DNA of 64,000 nt from Metopolophium dirhodum (taxonomy: Eukaryota; Arthropoda; Insecta; Hemiptera; Aphididae), in NCBI RefSeq assembly GCF_019925205.1, contig NC_083568.1, forward strand, positions 13,080,393 to 13,144,392, written 5' to 3'. Under the pieces are notes generated by a model, which made no database searches, was not told the origin of the DNA, and saw only the letters and a list, made by a program, of their open reading frames with translations. A program made the position numbers and the translations under genes. Shown piece by piece: positions 35,701 through 48,690 of this stretch (position 1 is the stretch's first letter; the number at the start of each line of letters is the position of its first letter).

Positions 35701-38099
35701 TATTTTTGAATATTTAAATTTAAAAAGAGAAAAAATACACTCAATACTTCGAAATTAAACGATATACACTATATATTAAATAATTGAATTTAAAAGGATT
35801 TTGTTGAAATCAAAGTATTATTCATTAAATAAGCGTACAATAGGATATTATAATGTATAGATTATAGGTATATCGTATATACTATTATACTATATAATAT
35901 ATATATTTTTTTAAATTTTTTTTGTATTAGATTTAATTTCGAATCTGATAAATGAAACTTTTCTGATGATGCATTATCATTTACACAGTACATTTAACAT
36001 GTACCTACATGTACCATTGTACTGTCTCGTTGTATAACATGGTCAACGTGGAGATATCGACAGAAAATCAATAAGTATAACAATATGTAGTTTTCAGGTA
36101 AAAATTAGTTTCGGAAATTCAGTGTATAACATTTCGTTGAATGTAAAAATAAATATGGCTTTGTAATAGTTGCCGAAGAACGAAAACATGAAAAATCGTT
36201 TTTTGACATCGCAATCTTTTGGGTCAAATATATCATACCATTTTTTTTAAGGGGTGATAGTCATCCTTCGTATACACTATACATATAATAAGGCACGACA
36301 GTGAAGCGTTTTGGGAATCGTTGATGCGCTCTGTATTATATTGTCGTACCCTTTCCTTTATATTTGGTGAAATGTTCAACCTAAGGGTATTAGAATGGAA
36401 TGATGAAGGCAATGGAACGACCCTAAATAAGGAAGGTAAAGAAAAAAATAACCCCAAGGAACCTTGCAGAATACCAGTGCTCATATTTAATTGGTAGAAA
36501 ATACTACAGCGGAGCCATCCTTAACTTGTACTTAGACCGTATCGTAATTAATTATTAATTTAGCTTGGATAAGTCGATCGCAATTATCGCTGCAGTAATT
36601 TTATATCCTTGCGAGCATATTCTATAATATATAAAGTAAAAACTAAAGAGTGGTTTTAAATTGGAAAAATAGGGTGAAGTAAAAATATATAATATATATA
36701 TATACATTTATATAGATAGATTTAATACAAATTTTGTGTTAAAATCAACTATGATTATAGTGATAACACATCTCAATGAAACATTGAATGATCTTATATT
36801 TTTAAAGAATACGTGAACAATAATGTTTAAAACGAGACATAACTAATAAACATTTTTGAAATGTCAACATTTTTCCTTGAAACAAAATACATTTAAATAT
36901 AAAATTTATGTAATACATATTCAATTATAATAATATATAAAATTGATAAATAACCTACATTTTATCAAATTCCAATAAATATTTGGATTAAATTATGTTA
37001 GTTATGATATAATTATGATAAACAGAATTTATTTATTAAGTAGGTACATATTATTTGGACATATCTATAGGGTTTATCATATTTTACGATGTAATAACCA
37101 AACTTATGTGAACATAAAGTGGCTTTGAAATGTTGGTATATATTATAATTACGGCAACAAAGAGAATTATATAAATAAACGTACTATAAAGCAAGACATT
37201 TAAGTTCGTATGCATAATAATTAGAAGATTGTTTTTGCTAATATTTCACTCGGCTTCTGACGTGGCTTTATCTTAATTTAAACATATTATATTAAGAAAT
37301 GATGATACAATTAATATCTGAAAATTAGACCAACAAAATGTAGGTATGGCAGAAAATTAAATAATTTTAAGTATACATACTAATATTTTTTCGCAGAACA
37401 AATTATTCCAATTACTTTATTTTATGTTTTCATTTTAAATTATATACAAACAAATTTAGAGACTATATATACCACTGCAAGATAATAATTATAATAAAAA
37501 TGAATTATATAGGTGTTCCTTCGTAAATAATTCGTTATTCTGCAGTAAGAGTATTGTTGAACTCTCTTTAGAAGTTAAAATATAATATTATAATCAAATT
37601 TTAAACTACTTTAATAAACGAGAAATGAGAGTAAATACGACATTTTATTTGATTAAAATGTTTAACTGGGTTTATGCCTATAAAAGAACGGTTTGTACAA
37701 CTAAAAAAAAATCAATAATTTGAATTATTTATTGTATAATTATCATGTTTAACATTTAACCATTATTAGACATTTTTAATGAGACTTTCAAAAAACACAA
37801 TACCGAACTACAAAAATTTAATCGGTATCATAAAAAGGAAAAAATAATTATAAATTTGAACAAAGACATTGGATATTAAATGCTAATACAGGTTCGACAG
37901 TTTAAATATTCGATGATTTGAATTATGTACTATGTACTTAAATATTAATTATTAATTGTGCGTAAAAAAAAAATAGGAGTAAATGAACTATTAATACCAC
38001 CTAAGACTTATAATACAAGCGAAATGTGCACATTTCATTCTAGATACGTTCATATAATATATATATAGTTATGTTTAACACGAGACGAAACAATGTCGC
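28945..38099. other. Long AT-rich non-coding stretch
   Basis: About 9 kb with no convincing exon on either strand. It contains a (TA)n array (32707-32732), a T run at 33031-33041, a GTAG repeat near 34558-34576 and many poly-A/T runs. A slightly GC-richer 130-bp patch at 33590-33720 carries a 29-codon frame on the minus strand of unknown meaning. Confidence 0.5.
32707..32732. repeat. (AT)n microsatellite
   Basis: Perfect AT array of about 26 bp. Confidence 0.95.
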
Positions 38100-38832
38100 C
38101 TCTAGATTACACAATCACAACTCCCAGCTGGATTTCGGTGCCATCCGAAATAATAGTGGTTGAGGGAGAAAGCAGCTTCTTTTTTTTTTTTTTTTTCATT
38201 TGGCATAGACGACAGAAACAATTTCGATAGAAGTCAGTTTTACAGTAATACGACCGGTGTGGCAACAGAAAAATCGATCGAAAAACAAAGAGGACCAAAA
38301 CACGTGTACGAAATACAAAACATACATCAAAGGGTCAAAACGTTATACAACTAACACGCAGTATACTCTTTTACACCAATAATATATATATTATACATTA
38401 TACGGTCATGATAAAATATAAATGTACCTATGTGTCATGTGTATATATATTATATATATATAATATTGTACAACCTATATAATATAGGCTTGTGTGTGTA
38501 TTATTATGCGTTTACGTATACACAGGAATTGACGTCAATTGACCCAGTTGGGTAACACAAAACGCTCAAAATTCTCGGTAATTGTGTTAAACGCACTCCG
38601 TGCACGTTATTAATTCACCGATTTCTCATCTGTCCAAATATATACACAACCAAAAACCATAGGTCGTCGGCGTCGGGGCCACGCGGGTTAGGCACGAGTG
38701 GCGGTATTACCACCCCAGTTTTCACATTTCACATATTATTATATATATAATGAGTTGTACACGACGAGGACCGCGCGCGCGTGTGTGGTGTTTGTTATGC
38801 AAAACAACTATATGGGGGAAAAGCCAAATATA

Positions 38833-38863
<31 letters not shown>

Positions 38864-39060
38864 GTGTAGCCTCCGACTGCACCGCGAATATATAGTATAG
38901 CGATGCGTATACAGCGAACGATGATTACGAATTATTTCGATGACAAATTTCTTTTCGGACTACCCCTATAAATAATACGCTACGGGGGGACTACTCAACG
39001 CCCAAACAGCCGCGGGTGTGCGCATGTCCACACACACCCGCGCGTGGACTATATAATATA
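38100..39060. promoter_or_regulatory. GC-richer island with CRE palindrome, GT repeat and GC-rich hairpin
   Basis: A mixed block that stands out from its AT-rich flanks. It holds a perfect TGACGTCA palindrome (38530-38537), the CREB/ATF consensus; a CpG run GCGCGCGCGTG near 38772; a (GT)n array (38839-38863); and a strong hairpin, CGCGGGTGTG (39011-39020) with CACACCCGCG (39033-39042). No supported coding exon. It could be an enhancer or internal promoter within the putative CASK intron; this is inferred from composition only. Confidence 0.3.
38839..38863. repeat. (GT)n microsatellite
   Basis: Perfect GT array of about 25 bp. Confidence 0.95.
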
Positions 39061-42000
39061 TTGGATATAATGTAATGGTAAACGATTATATCGTAGGAGG
39101 GCAAACAAATTACCGGACGCCAGATCGTTTGAAATTAAATATTACAATATGTACGGCAGAAAACAATTTACAGATCTTCGTATATGGTTAAGAATAGAGT
39201 CATCAGCCGATACGTGTCGGAAATCCGCGGCAAATCGAATTCAATTATATCTCTCTACACAATATTTTGAAGATAAAAACCTAGAACAAAAGGTTATATG
39301 ATTTACAATGACAAAAATTCACGTTTTTATACCCAAGATGTATTCCTTATTCTTTTATTCAAACCGTCCATATAGATAAATCAATACTTCAGTTGTATAT
39401 ATTCGCGTTTAATGTCGTATCTCTCTTAATTTAATTTCGTTATTTACGTCACAAACTATTATGGTATAATGTTACGTTTAATGTCGAGTCAAATTCCATT
39501 GATATATATACAGTCGTCAACACTTCGAGCAAGTAAAACGTATTATATACAATATACATAATACATATATATAACCACTACAACAGATAGTGTGAAATAC
39601 GTCAATTCGTTTATTCATCAGTTAAATTAAGTTAAAGATAACATTGATTCAAAATACAGCAGATTTAAATCAAAACACTTTAAACCATTATAATTATTTT
39701 TGTTATTAATAAATACTAATAAGTATAGGTAATATTATAATACTGTAAAAAGTAATAATACTGTATTAAATGTTTTTGTTTCGAGTTGAAATCTTATCAC
39801 GCATATAATGCTATTTCGTTTAATATTATGATTTATGGGACCTACACACCTAACACACTAACGTCGAACGAAAATCAATATCAACGTATTCATTTTATAG
39901 TTAATACCTATTACTCACGTCTCACATAAATATTAACGTTCATATTATACGCGTGGTATAAATATTAAAATTTCAAACAAAAACGCATTTCAATACAAAA
40001 CAGTTATAATCAAATAAGACGGTACTAATATAAATCAAAAGAGCAATAAATTCTAATTGAATTACAATTTGTGATCAATTATTTTTTATATAAGTACGTG
40101 TATATAAAAAAAATTAACTAGAAGATAATAGTTCACGAAGCAAAAATTAATAATACTTATTATTACAATATGTTCTATTAAACGCGCGTGAAATATTTAA
40201 ACCAGACTACGGAAAACACATTTAAAATTATTGGACTAGGTAGTGAACTAAATTAAAAATATTAAAAAGTTTAACATAATATACATTAAAAACTTATGCA
40301 TACATGAATGTACAGAACTAAGGCGATTCACTAAATATGCTATTTTTTTATGGGGAAAGCGGAAATAGGGTTTCTATTATCCTAACATAAAAAAACTACA
40401 CACGCTTATAATAAATTACCATGTGCATATACATACGAGTGTATCGTTAAAAATTTAATTAATAATAACTATTTTAAATTGTATTAAATGCTTTTTTAAA
40501 AAGTAAACATATAAACATAAACGTGTTTGTAACTAAGGGGGTAATTAAAACAAAAATAAATATATTCTTTATATCTAGTACCTACTACTTTAAATGATCA
40601 ATTTTAATAAATGGAAAGTTTTATAACTATCCAACAAATATCTACGTATGCATATTATGTTAGTTGTCAAAATCAGAAATACAAATAAAGTCAATGAAAA
40701 ACTTAAAAAAAAAACCTTCTCAAAAGATATTACTAATTTAAATTTATATGTAAAATAATACGTGTAAAAATAAGTTTGAAAAAATATATAAAAATTTCAT
40801 ATTTTAGTTTCCAAAGTCAATTTTCCAAGTTTTAATTGAGTATAATAAAGTGTACTAGTTTGTGTTTATATTTAATTTTGCGTCTAAGATAAAGGCCACG
40901 AAATTAAATATTCATTCGTGCACACAGTATTTGAGGGTTAAGACTTAAGAGTAATAAACGTGTGTTAACTTTAAAATGAGCATACTGTTTCGAAAATTAC
41001 TCTCGATATGGAAATGTTTACAGTACTGTAAATCATTATAGCTGAAAACGAAATAAGCAATTGATTTTTATGCCCGCCATGAGCAAGTGGTTATAATGGG
41101 TCTGAAATGATTTAGTGATAACAAAATTGACTGGAATGTTCAACTTTTTACAAACAACTGTATAACAATGATAAATCGAGCATACTTTTGAAATATATTC
41201 ATAAACGTTGAGTTGGCGAGTACGCCTCAGTATTTTTCGACTTATATACCAGATACCTATATATATATTATTCCTATTGTTTTGGTAAAAAATACAATAT
41301 TAAATTAAACGAAACTCGAAAGCGTCGTGTTTAAAGGTAGGTAGATAAATGTAGATTTTCCCAACTATTGTACGACATGATATTAATATAACAGCACTAC
41401 GTTCATTCTTGAAACGTAAGCGGTAGGTGTACTGTTCAAAACAGTAGGCACTACAATAATGATAAAGCAATGCCGAATGTACTGAGAGTCTGAGAACAAT
41501 GAACTTAGTCGAACTGTAATTTCAGGGAGATTCACGACAATAGGTACATCGAGTACAGAATTTAGATTCACAGAAACTGATATTACAATCATTAATTTCT
41601 GATAAACAAACCATAATTATAAATGGATAAAAATTAAGCGCCAGAATAATAAACTATATAATATAGTACCCACGCTATAATTTAAACCATCGGTTAAATC
41701 CGGAAGATTAACGATTTTCTCATGCACTCATTTAGTATTTATTTTAAGTAGATTTTCTTAAACCTAAACCACAGCAAGGGTTTAATCTCGTGGTTTTGAT
41801 TTAATAAATGAATAATTCATAATATATGGCGACCCGGTTGCGGCAATTTCATCCGATCCACCGACGATTGATTTTATATATACACAATATATCGTTATGT
41901 ATAGCGTGTATATACCTATCCATTATTATAAATAAACAAATAAATTAATTGGGCGTCCATACAATTTAAATTAAATTAATTCTTGAGATGCTTGTGATTA

Positions 42001-45000
42001 CAGTTAGGTAGGTACTCTAAGTGAAATACAATTTTTTTTATAAACTTCAACAACTAATAGTTGTAGTTATTTCCATTTAACTTCGATAACGTTATATAGT
42101 ATATTTACTTAGGCTTAAGTCTGTTTAGAGGATTATAAGATGGTCGATATTAAACTTTGAGAGCAATACTACGAATCTAAATATAATAATAAAATACTTA
42201 ATGATGCATTAATGCTATGTATTGAATATACGCAAAAACCTTGAATGATATTCAGATCACGTAAATCTGAAATAGGGCAATTTTATTTTTATTTTTTCGT
42301 CGACGGTGTAATTACATTTAAATAGTCCAAACGAGAAAGATTTTATTTTCTTGGCACGTTTAAAAAACCTTTTATCCATTTGATAAAAAAAAATAATAAT
42401 AAAAATAATAGTAATAGTAATAATAATAAAAAATAATAAATAAAAACACACCATAACATCAGACATGGAAGAATTCATCACGAGTACGATTCATAAAAAT
42501 AAAAGTGCGAAACTAAAAACAACTGCATTATAGTCAAGAGAAATTTAAATAATTAAAACAACAACCATATAACATGTTGATTAATTAACTATGTCAGATT
42601 GTCAACACAAGTTTTGGTAAAATATTTAAAATTCTAAACACATATCGTATTTGAAAACAAATACGAGTTGTTAAAAAATGAAGTAAATACGACAAATAAT
42701 AGAAAAAAAGTTTTTAAATTTTTCATCCAATGTCGAAACGTTATTTCCTTAATACATTTTTTCCCATTTATTTGCTGTATTGTTTCCTACATTCCACTAC
42801 ATGGTACTATACATATATACTACAAGTAATACACTTCAATTAATTTATTTTGACTTCATTTAGAGGTTCTTTTTCATTTTTATTTATTATATTATGTTAT
42901 AACTTTTGTTTAGTTTGAAATCGATATATATTTTCCACTCCGACCATCAGTTTTCAATTACACCTCCCTTTTACTGTGTTTTCTTTTATATCCCTTAGGC
43001 CGTTACGGTCCAATTCATCATAGCAGTGCGCTATTTCACGATTTATAAGAACTGCAGACTGCAGTATATATAATATTATAAACAAGAAAGTTTTAGTTTT
43101 TATCGTAAGACGGCACTCCAGATATGCAAAACTAATACACGAACGACATGGGTTGGAATACGATAAAAAAAATCAATTTTGTTCACCGTGTAAAAAAAAA
43201 GAAAAAAAAGTTGATCAAGCAACCGCTATCCAGCAACGAGAGGGATTTTATTCCGTACGAAATGCAGCCCAAGAAGTTTCCTGTATAGGATATACAAATT
43301 TAGTTTAAAAAAGTTTCGTCACCCCGTTGTTCACCCCCTCGGTCAAAGAAAAGTTTCTCGTGACATCCATATCATTTTTAGCTCATTTTGAGCAAAATCT
43401 AAATCATTATTGTTGCATAGATAGTGATTAAAAGGCTACGACGAGATTTTTTTATGCGAACGCGTCGTTTAATGCGGTGCTGCAGTGTATACAATATACA
43501 TATAACAGACTACGTCTTCGTACACACGGAGGCCTTTTCCCATTATAATTATTATTTTTTATTTTTGCAAAAATACCAACAGTGATTTACTCCAAACTTT
43601 ACTCACTATCAGCAGTAGCCAAGATAAAAATGTTATCACCCGTTACCGAACGAATATTAGTAGGTACATATTATTAATGAATTATAGTAATATTTATATA
43701 TACTGACATTATAGGTAATACATCATGGTCTCGTTGAAATAGTATGCCCCGCGGATGGTAATAATATATTATATTTTCAGCGAAACAGGACCGGTGGTGG
43801 GAACCGTTTTAATTGATATTGATTAGCGTGAAAAACGACGACCGATATTATAATAATGCGCAATGTCATCGTGTACCGATGGCGGTAGGATATACGCATC
43901 GTATATATATTATAATATAGTAGGAATACCCCTGCGGTGGTATAGTTTATAATAATATCGGAAATATATTCGGCACAGGATCGAAGGACGTAAACCGAGC
44001 ACGTATATATTATTATTGTTACGCTGGGGAGGACTTGGCACCCGTTGAATTTTTTTCTCAAATGTATTTATTACACTCGCCAGAGTAACAAGACGCGTAA
44101 AGTATAGCGCGACACAATATTATATACTGATATTGTTTTAGACCCCTTTCCTCTCTCACTCATTCGCACCCATACTATCTCTCTCTCCCGAAATATTTAT
44201 TCGTGTTACGTGCCTGGAAATCGGAATATAGATACCGCCGCCGGTAAAGCGGGAATAGCGATAACGATAACGATAATATTATTTACATTAGACGTGGAGG
44301 AGTAATCGCGTCGATGATGGGACCGTGTAAACCAGCAACGTGGTCCGACTGTATTTACCTGGCGTGGGTCGGCGGTTAACACGAAAATAAAACGTAGGCG
44401 TTTGCCGGACGACGAAGTGAGAAAAATAAAAGTACCCATAACATTATATGGACGTACGTAATATTATGGTCAAACATAATAATGATAATAATATAACAAT
44501 TAATATTAATTTGTTGGGAGAAGAAATTCTAGTTCTGGCGTTTGCATTTTTGTTCTGCAATCGTAAAAAAAAGCCAGCTAGAAACAATTTTGTTTCGTTT
44601 TACGGCACAGCCAAATCTGTGATTTTATATTGCATATTTTAGCATATTTGAGTTTATTTTCTGTATTTTGAAGCGTATATCTTTTTTTGTATCTACACGG
44701 CAATATTAATTGAATAACGTTTATCAATAACGGCGTTCTTTATACCATTTGATTGTTTGAAATCCCCCATGCACTGTTACAATGGCTGCAGGTCGATCGA
44801 GTTGTTATAATTTTATTTATTAATTGAGTAGCTAAATAAAAAATAAGCGCAATATTTTTACGGCATATTTTAGGGTTTTGAGTGCAAATAATTGATATAT
44901 GCATATTTTTTGGTTATATTACAATATTTCAGTATTTTCGTGAGATTTTTACATGATACGGAGTCACACACACGATGAGTTACGAGCAGTAATACTATAT

Positions 45001-45186
45001 ACCCAAATAATGAATTTGTTACGATATTTAATCGCCATAATGTTCGGAGACCGCACGGGCGGTATATTTTAAGGTATTAGGTGTTAGGTCGTAATATACT
45101 GCCAGTAAGTAGTGGACAACCAAAATATTTGGCACAACACGCTGGTATTATCAAATAGGCAATATTTTATAATTTATAATACTGAC
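39061..45186. other. Non-coding stretch up to the CpG island
   Basis: No supported gene. A TAA-type microsatellite lies at 42391-42440. 43000-44450 is GC-richer, with CT-rich runs near 44150-44190, and may belong to the flank of the CpG island at 45.2 kb. At 40325-40350 GCGATTCACTAAATATGCT resembles a lone, decayed end of the GTGATTCACC family. Confidence 0.45.
42391..42440. repeat. (TAA)n-type imperfect microsatellite
   Basis: AATAAT/AATAGT array of about 50 bp. Confidence 0.85.
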
Positions 45187-45546
45187 GTGGTAGGATCGGT
45201 GATGGTAGGGGGCGGCGTTAAATCCCCCGGCGTTTCTTTGGTACAGCGAAGGCGGCAGGGGCGGCACGACGGTGTCCCAATAAGGGTGCCGGTGTACCGC
45301 GTTCGGCGGCGGCGTGGTCGTTCGGTGCCGGACCGACGGCGGCGGCGGTTCGAAGTTGTGACTATAGCTGTGCTGGTAACGCTGCTGATGGTGAAGGTGG
45401 TGCGGTTGTTGTTGGTGTTGTTGTTGTTGGCCGTGATGCAGGTGGTATTGGTGATGGTGCTGCAGGTGGTGGTTGTTGTGCGGATGATGATCGTCGCTAT
45501 TGTTGTAGTAAGACAGAGCAGCGGCGGACCCGCTGCCGGTCGCCAT
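45187..45546 (-). CDS. Putative first coding exon, His/Gln/Pro-rich; candidate alternative CASK N-terminus
   Basis: Open frame of 120 codons from an ATG in good context (GTCATGG; purine at -3, G at +4), ending at donor TACCAC|GTCAGT in phase 0. It starts MATGSGSAAALSYYNN, then has long His- and Gln-rich runs, then FEPPPPS and HPYWDTVVPPLPPSLYQRNA. It lies in the only strongly CpG-rich block of the window. The frame is open further upstream to a stop at 45856-45858, but with no ATG. The phase matches the CASK exon at 6291, the next minus-strand exon I can support, suggesting a short CASK isoform with its own promoter. It could instead belong to another gene or run to exons I missed. The protein has no recognised domain; its low complexity weakens the coding call. 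Confidence 0.5.
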
Positions 45547-46100
45547 GACGTCCACCGCGGACGCCGACAGCGGCGGTGGCACACGGCTGTATGGACTGTG
45601 CACCGGGCACAGTGGACGCGGCCAGTGTTGGGGCGGCGTGCGTTGCCGTGTAGCGGTGGCGGTGGCAGCGGCGGCGGCAGCGACGGCCGTGGTCGCGGCG
45701 GCGGCGCGCCACGGCTCGTCGTCGATGTACTCGTCGAACTCCACGGTGGCGGCGCGCGCTCGACTGACGACGACGACTGCTACTACCGCCGCCGCCGCCA
45801 CCGCCGCCTGCTGATGCTGATGCTGCCGCCGCTCACTCTCTCGTCGACCGGCCCGCTACCGTCGCAGCCGCAGCCGCCGACGCACACGCGCGCGCGGCGC
45901 AAACGCATCGGAAAAGTGTTGTTTTTTTCCACCGATCCGGCCCGGTCCACGAATCGTCCGCCACACGTCACCTCCGCCCAACCAATCTTCTTCTTCGTCT
46001 CTTCTTCTTCTACTTCTTCTTCTTCGACAGCCCGCCGCACGTCCACCGCCGCCGGATCATATATTATTCGACGAGAAAGAGTCAAGGTTATATTATTATA
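45547..46100 (-). promoter_or_regulatory. CpG island: likely promoter and 5' UTR of the minus-strand exon
   Basis: Dense CpG and GGC/GCC triplets extend upstream of the ATG at 45546. On the minus strand a 41-codon upstream frame starts at 45908 (MRLRRARV...) and stops at 45783, before the main ATG; it would be a uORF if transcription starts above 45908. The main frame between 45801 and 45547 also encodes an acidic string, VEFDEYIDDEPW, so an upstream non-ATG or spliced start cannot be excluded. The long frames on the plus strand here (45112-46176) are antisense shadows of the triplet repeats. Confidence 0.4.
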
Positions 46101-46379
46101 TTATAATATAATATTTAATAAACATCTTGGCGACGACGAGTTGAATGATATTGACGGTCTCGAATGGAGTAAATAATAATAATATACGAAATTGGAAATT
46201 CGCATAAATATTATAAAGAAAAGTGTGCGGTACATAGTAATAATACACACCGTATAATCACTTGTTTTCGAAACGACCACGCGACGGGGCGGTCGAGGAC
46301 AATAGAAAAAAAGCTCTCCCGAAACCGTTTAGTAATAATAATAATTATAACACACCCCGTCGCCAACGAGCGTTTACAT

Positions 46380-47140
46380 ACAGAGTGATTCGCTAAGAAC
46401 ACTCACCCTCATTTTATTTAAATTCTGATTTTTTGGATTTTTTAAATTGGTAGGTATATATATAGGCTGTAAGGACTAAGGACCATATTTTAATTTATTT
46501 TAATTTTTATAACATCTATAAGGCGAGTGTCCCATGGCGATACAAACTCCTTTTATGACAATGAAACCATGTAACCTAACTATTGTATACGGTAAATTAT
46601 TAAGCAGATGATTTTTTTGAAAATGTTAATGCATCTAAAAATAGATTGAAACGAGGGGTTACTGAGTTAATAAAATGTATAATATTATATAGTATAAACT
46701 AAAGATAATAATCCGTAAAAACGGTTTTACAAAAATATTAAACAAAATAATATGTTATATTAAATATTGTATTTATTATACCTAGGTACTAGGAAAAATT
46801 CTATAAATTATAAAATATGATGGATTAATATTAATTGCTAACATTTTTCGAACCCATTATCATGAACCTATTATGTTTAGAGAAAAACACTAAATAAACC
46901 TAAAACTACTCTTTCGAATTTCGATATAGAAACATCAATAATTTCAAAAAAATACCATTAACCATTTTCAGGAAAGGATGATTCTCATTTTATAAAAGGT
47001 TATACTTAAATGGTATAATAAAGTGTTTGAAAATATTGTCATAAAGCATATACTTGAAAATCCTAAAAATCAGAATTAGAATAAATGTATTATTAAAAGG
47101 AAAATGTGGGGGGGTGGCATGGTTGGTGAATAACCCTGTA
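46380..47140. mobile_element. GTGATTCACC-family element, copy D (opposite orientation)
   Basis: The left end reads ACAGAGTGATTCGCTAAGAA; the right end on the minus strand reads TACAGGGTTATTCACCAACC. The interior is inverted relative to copies A and C: CCCATTATCATGAACCTATT here is the complement of their GATAATGG/GGTTCATG-type core. TGGCGATACAAAC also recurs (about 46537). Both junctions contain TA, so a TA target duplication (Tc1/mariner-like) is possible but not certain. Confidence 0.7.
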
Positions 47141-48690
47141 TACGTGTGGCGTTGTGTGACTCTGAGACACGCACGCCACGTCGTCACGTTCACGACGTCG
47201 CGCGGGTGGGTTTTGCCGCAGTACTACGCGATTACCGCCATCGCCGTCATCCGATTAAAACTTATTATTATTATTACTATTATTATGATACTTGGATATT
47301 GACTGCGGCGTTTTCCGACGAAATAGTCTTTAATAACGAGCATAAAGATTTTATGCGAAATTTAACATCGGAAAATGGTATATAGTAATATTGTATGTTA
47401 ATATTAATAAAATGGCTATATGATATTTTTTTTTTGATGATACGAAACAAAACTATACAGATCGAATACACCGATATTTATTATAATAGTATCACATCGG
47501 CGTTGTACTGTATTATAAATAACAGTTTGGAATTTAATAGTATAATATTATACCTATAATAGCTGGATTTTTAATCAATATTGTATACAATTTAATCGAT
47601 AGAATTGGTAATTATTATAATTAATATCAATATAATATACAACTTATACTACATTTTTACATTGACAATTGACAATTTTATAAAATAGTTCTAAATATTT
47701 TACTATATAAATGTATATGATACCTTTCTGCGGTATCTCCCGACTTTGTCAGACCTATTGCCTAATTTAACAGTGAGATTGTGAGTGTTTAAAATTGTAT
47801 TAAATTTGAATTTAATTAGTATTATTGACAGTTATAATAGATTTATTGGATTAAACTGTTATTACCATTGATAGAATACCTACACTGTTAAACACTGTCT
47901 TCACACTTGTGAAAAAAGTTAATGAACCCGATAGAATAAAAATAATATATACCTACGGATAAATTACTTAAGGAATGTTCATTATCTCATAAAAAGTAAT
48001 TCAAATGGTAAGTACTTACACAGCTGCTGAGGAAATTCATCAATATATTATAGACAGTTAAGTATATTACCTATCCATTTAATAAGTGGAAACTCTATAG
48101 AAGATATCTTTAAAAATCACTTCGGCTAAATTATTCTTAACTGAAGCAGCCCTCGACCCTTACACATCACACGTGCCAAGTGTTCCCATGTAATTTACAA
48201 AGAAGGAGAAAATAGCGGCACTTAACGCCGAAAATGCACCATTAACACGGGACAGCCCGTGGTTGGAATTTCAAAAGTAATGGGTCGCACGTGCGTTGCC
48301 GGTAGTAATCCCAAAAGAAAATCACAACTAGCTTTTTAAAAAAAATAACAAATATGAAATATATACAGAATTTTTTCAGTTAAGGTTTGAGAATCTTATG
48401 AATTTAACTATTATAATCTACATGATAAATTGTATCAATATTTAATAAATAGTTGAGCCGGGTACTTAAATATATTATATTCATAGAAAATCTGAAAATA
48501 TCTTAATTAATATCTATAAACAACACGTTCTTCAATGAGTAATTTATGTTTAAACAAAACCTGAGGAAGTCACACTACAGTATAGTAGAATATATTTTTT
48601 ACTTAGTAAGTTATTCAAGTGTACCTCGTAATTGAGTAAGTCACTGTAATAGATATGTTAAATTTGAATTCAACGATAAATCATTGCATA
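47141..48690. other. Non-coding stretch
   Basis: A GC-richer patch at 47141-47260 follows the transposon end directly; the rest is AT-rich. A TTA/TAT microsatellite lies at 47262-47288. 48120-48310 is a moderately GC-rich patch resembling decayed repeat sequence. No supported gene. Confidence 0.4.

Noticed and set aside
38107..38354. Short frames around a 17-T run
   Set aside because: Poly-Lys/poly-Phe from the homopolymer dominates; a possible acceptor is preceded by A-rich, not pyrimidine-rich, sequence.
45112..46176. 354-codon open frame on the plus strand
   Set aside because: It is the antisense of GGC/CAG-type triplet repeats; the protein is runs of Val/Leu/Arg with no domain, and several other frames are open here too. 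The minus-strand frame has a better start and a donor.
46990..47193. Minus-strand 67-codon frame
   Set aside because: Lies across the terminal repeat of a GTGATTCACC-family element; a repeat artefact.
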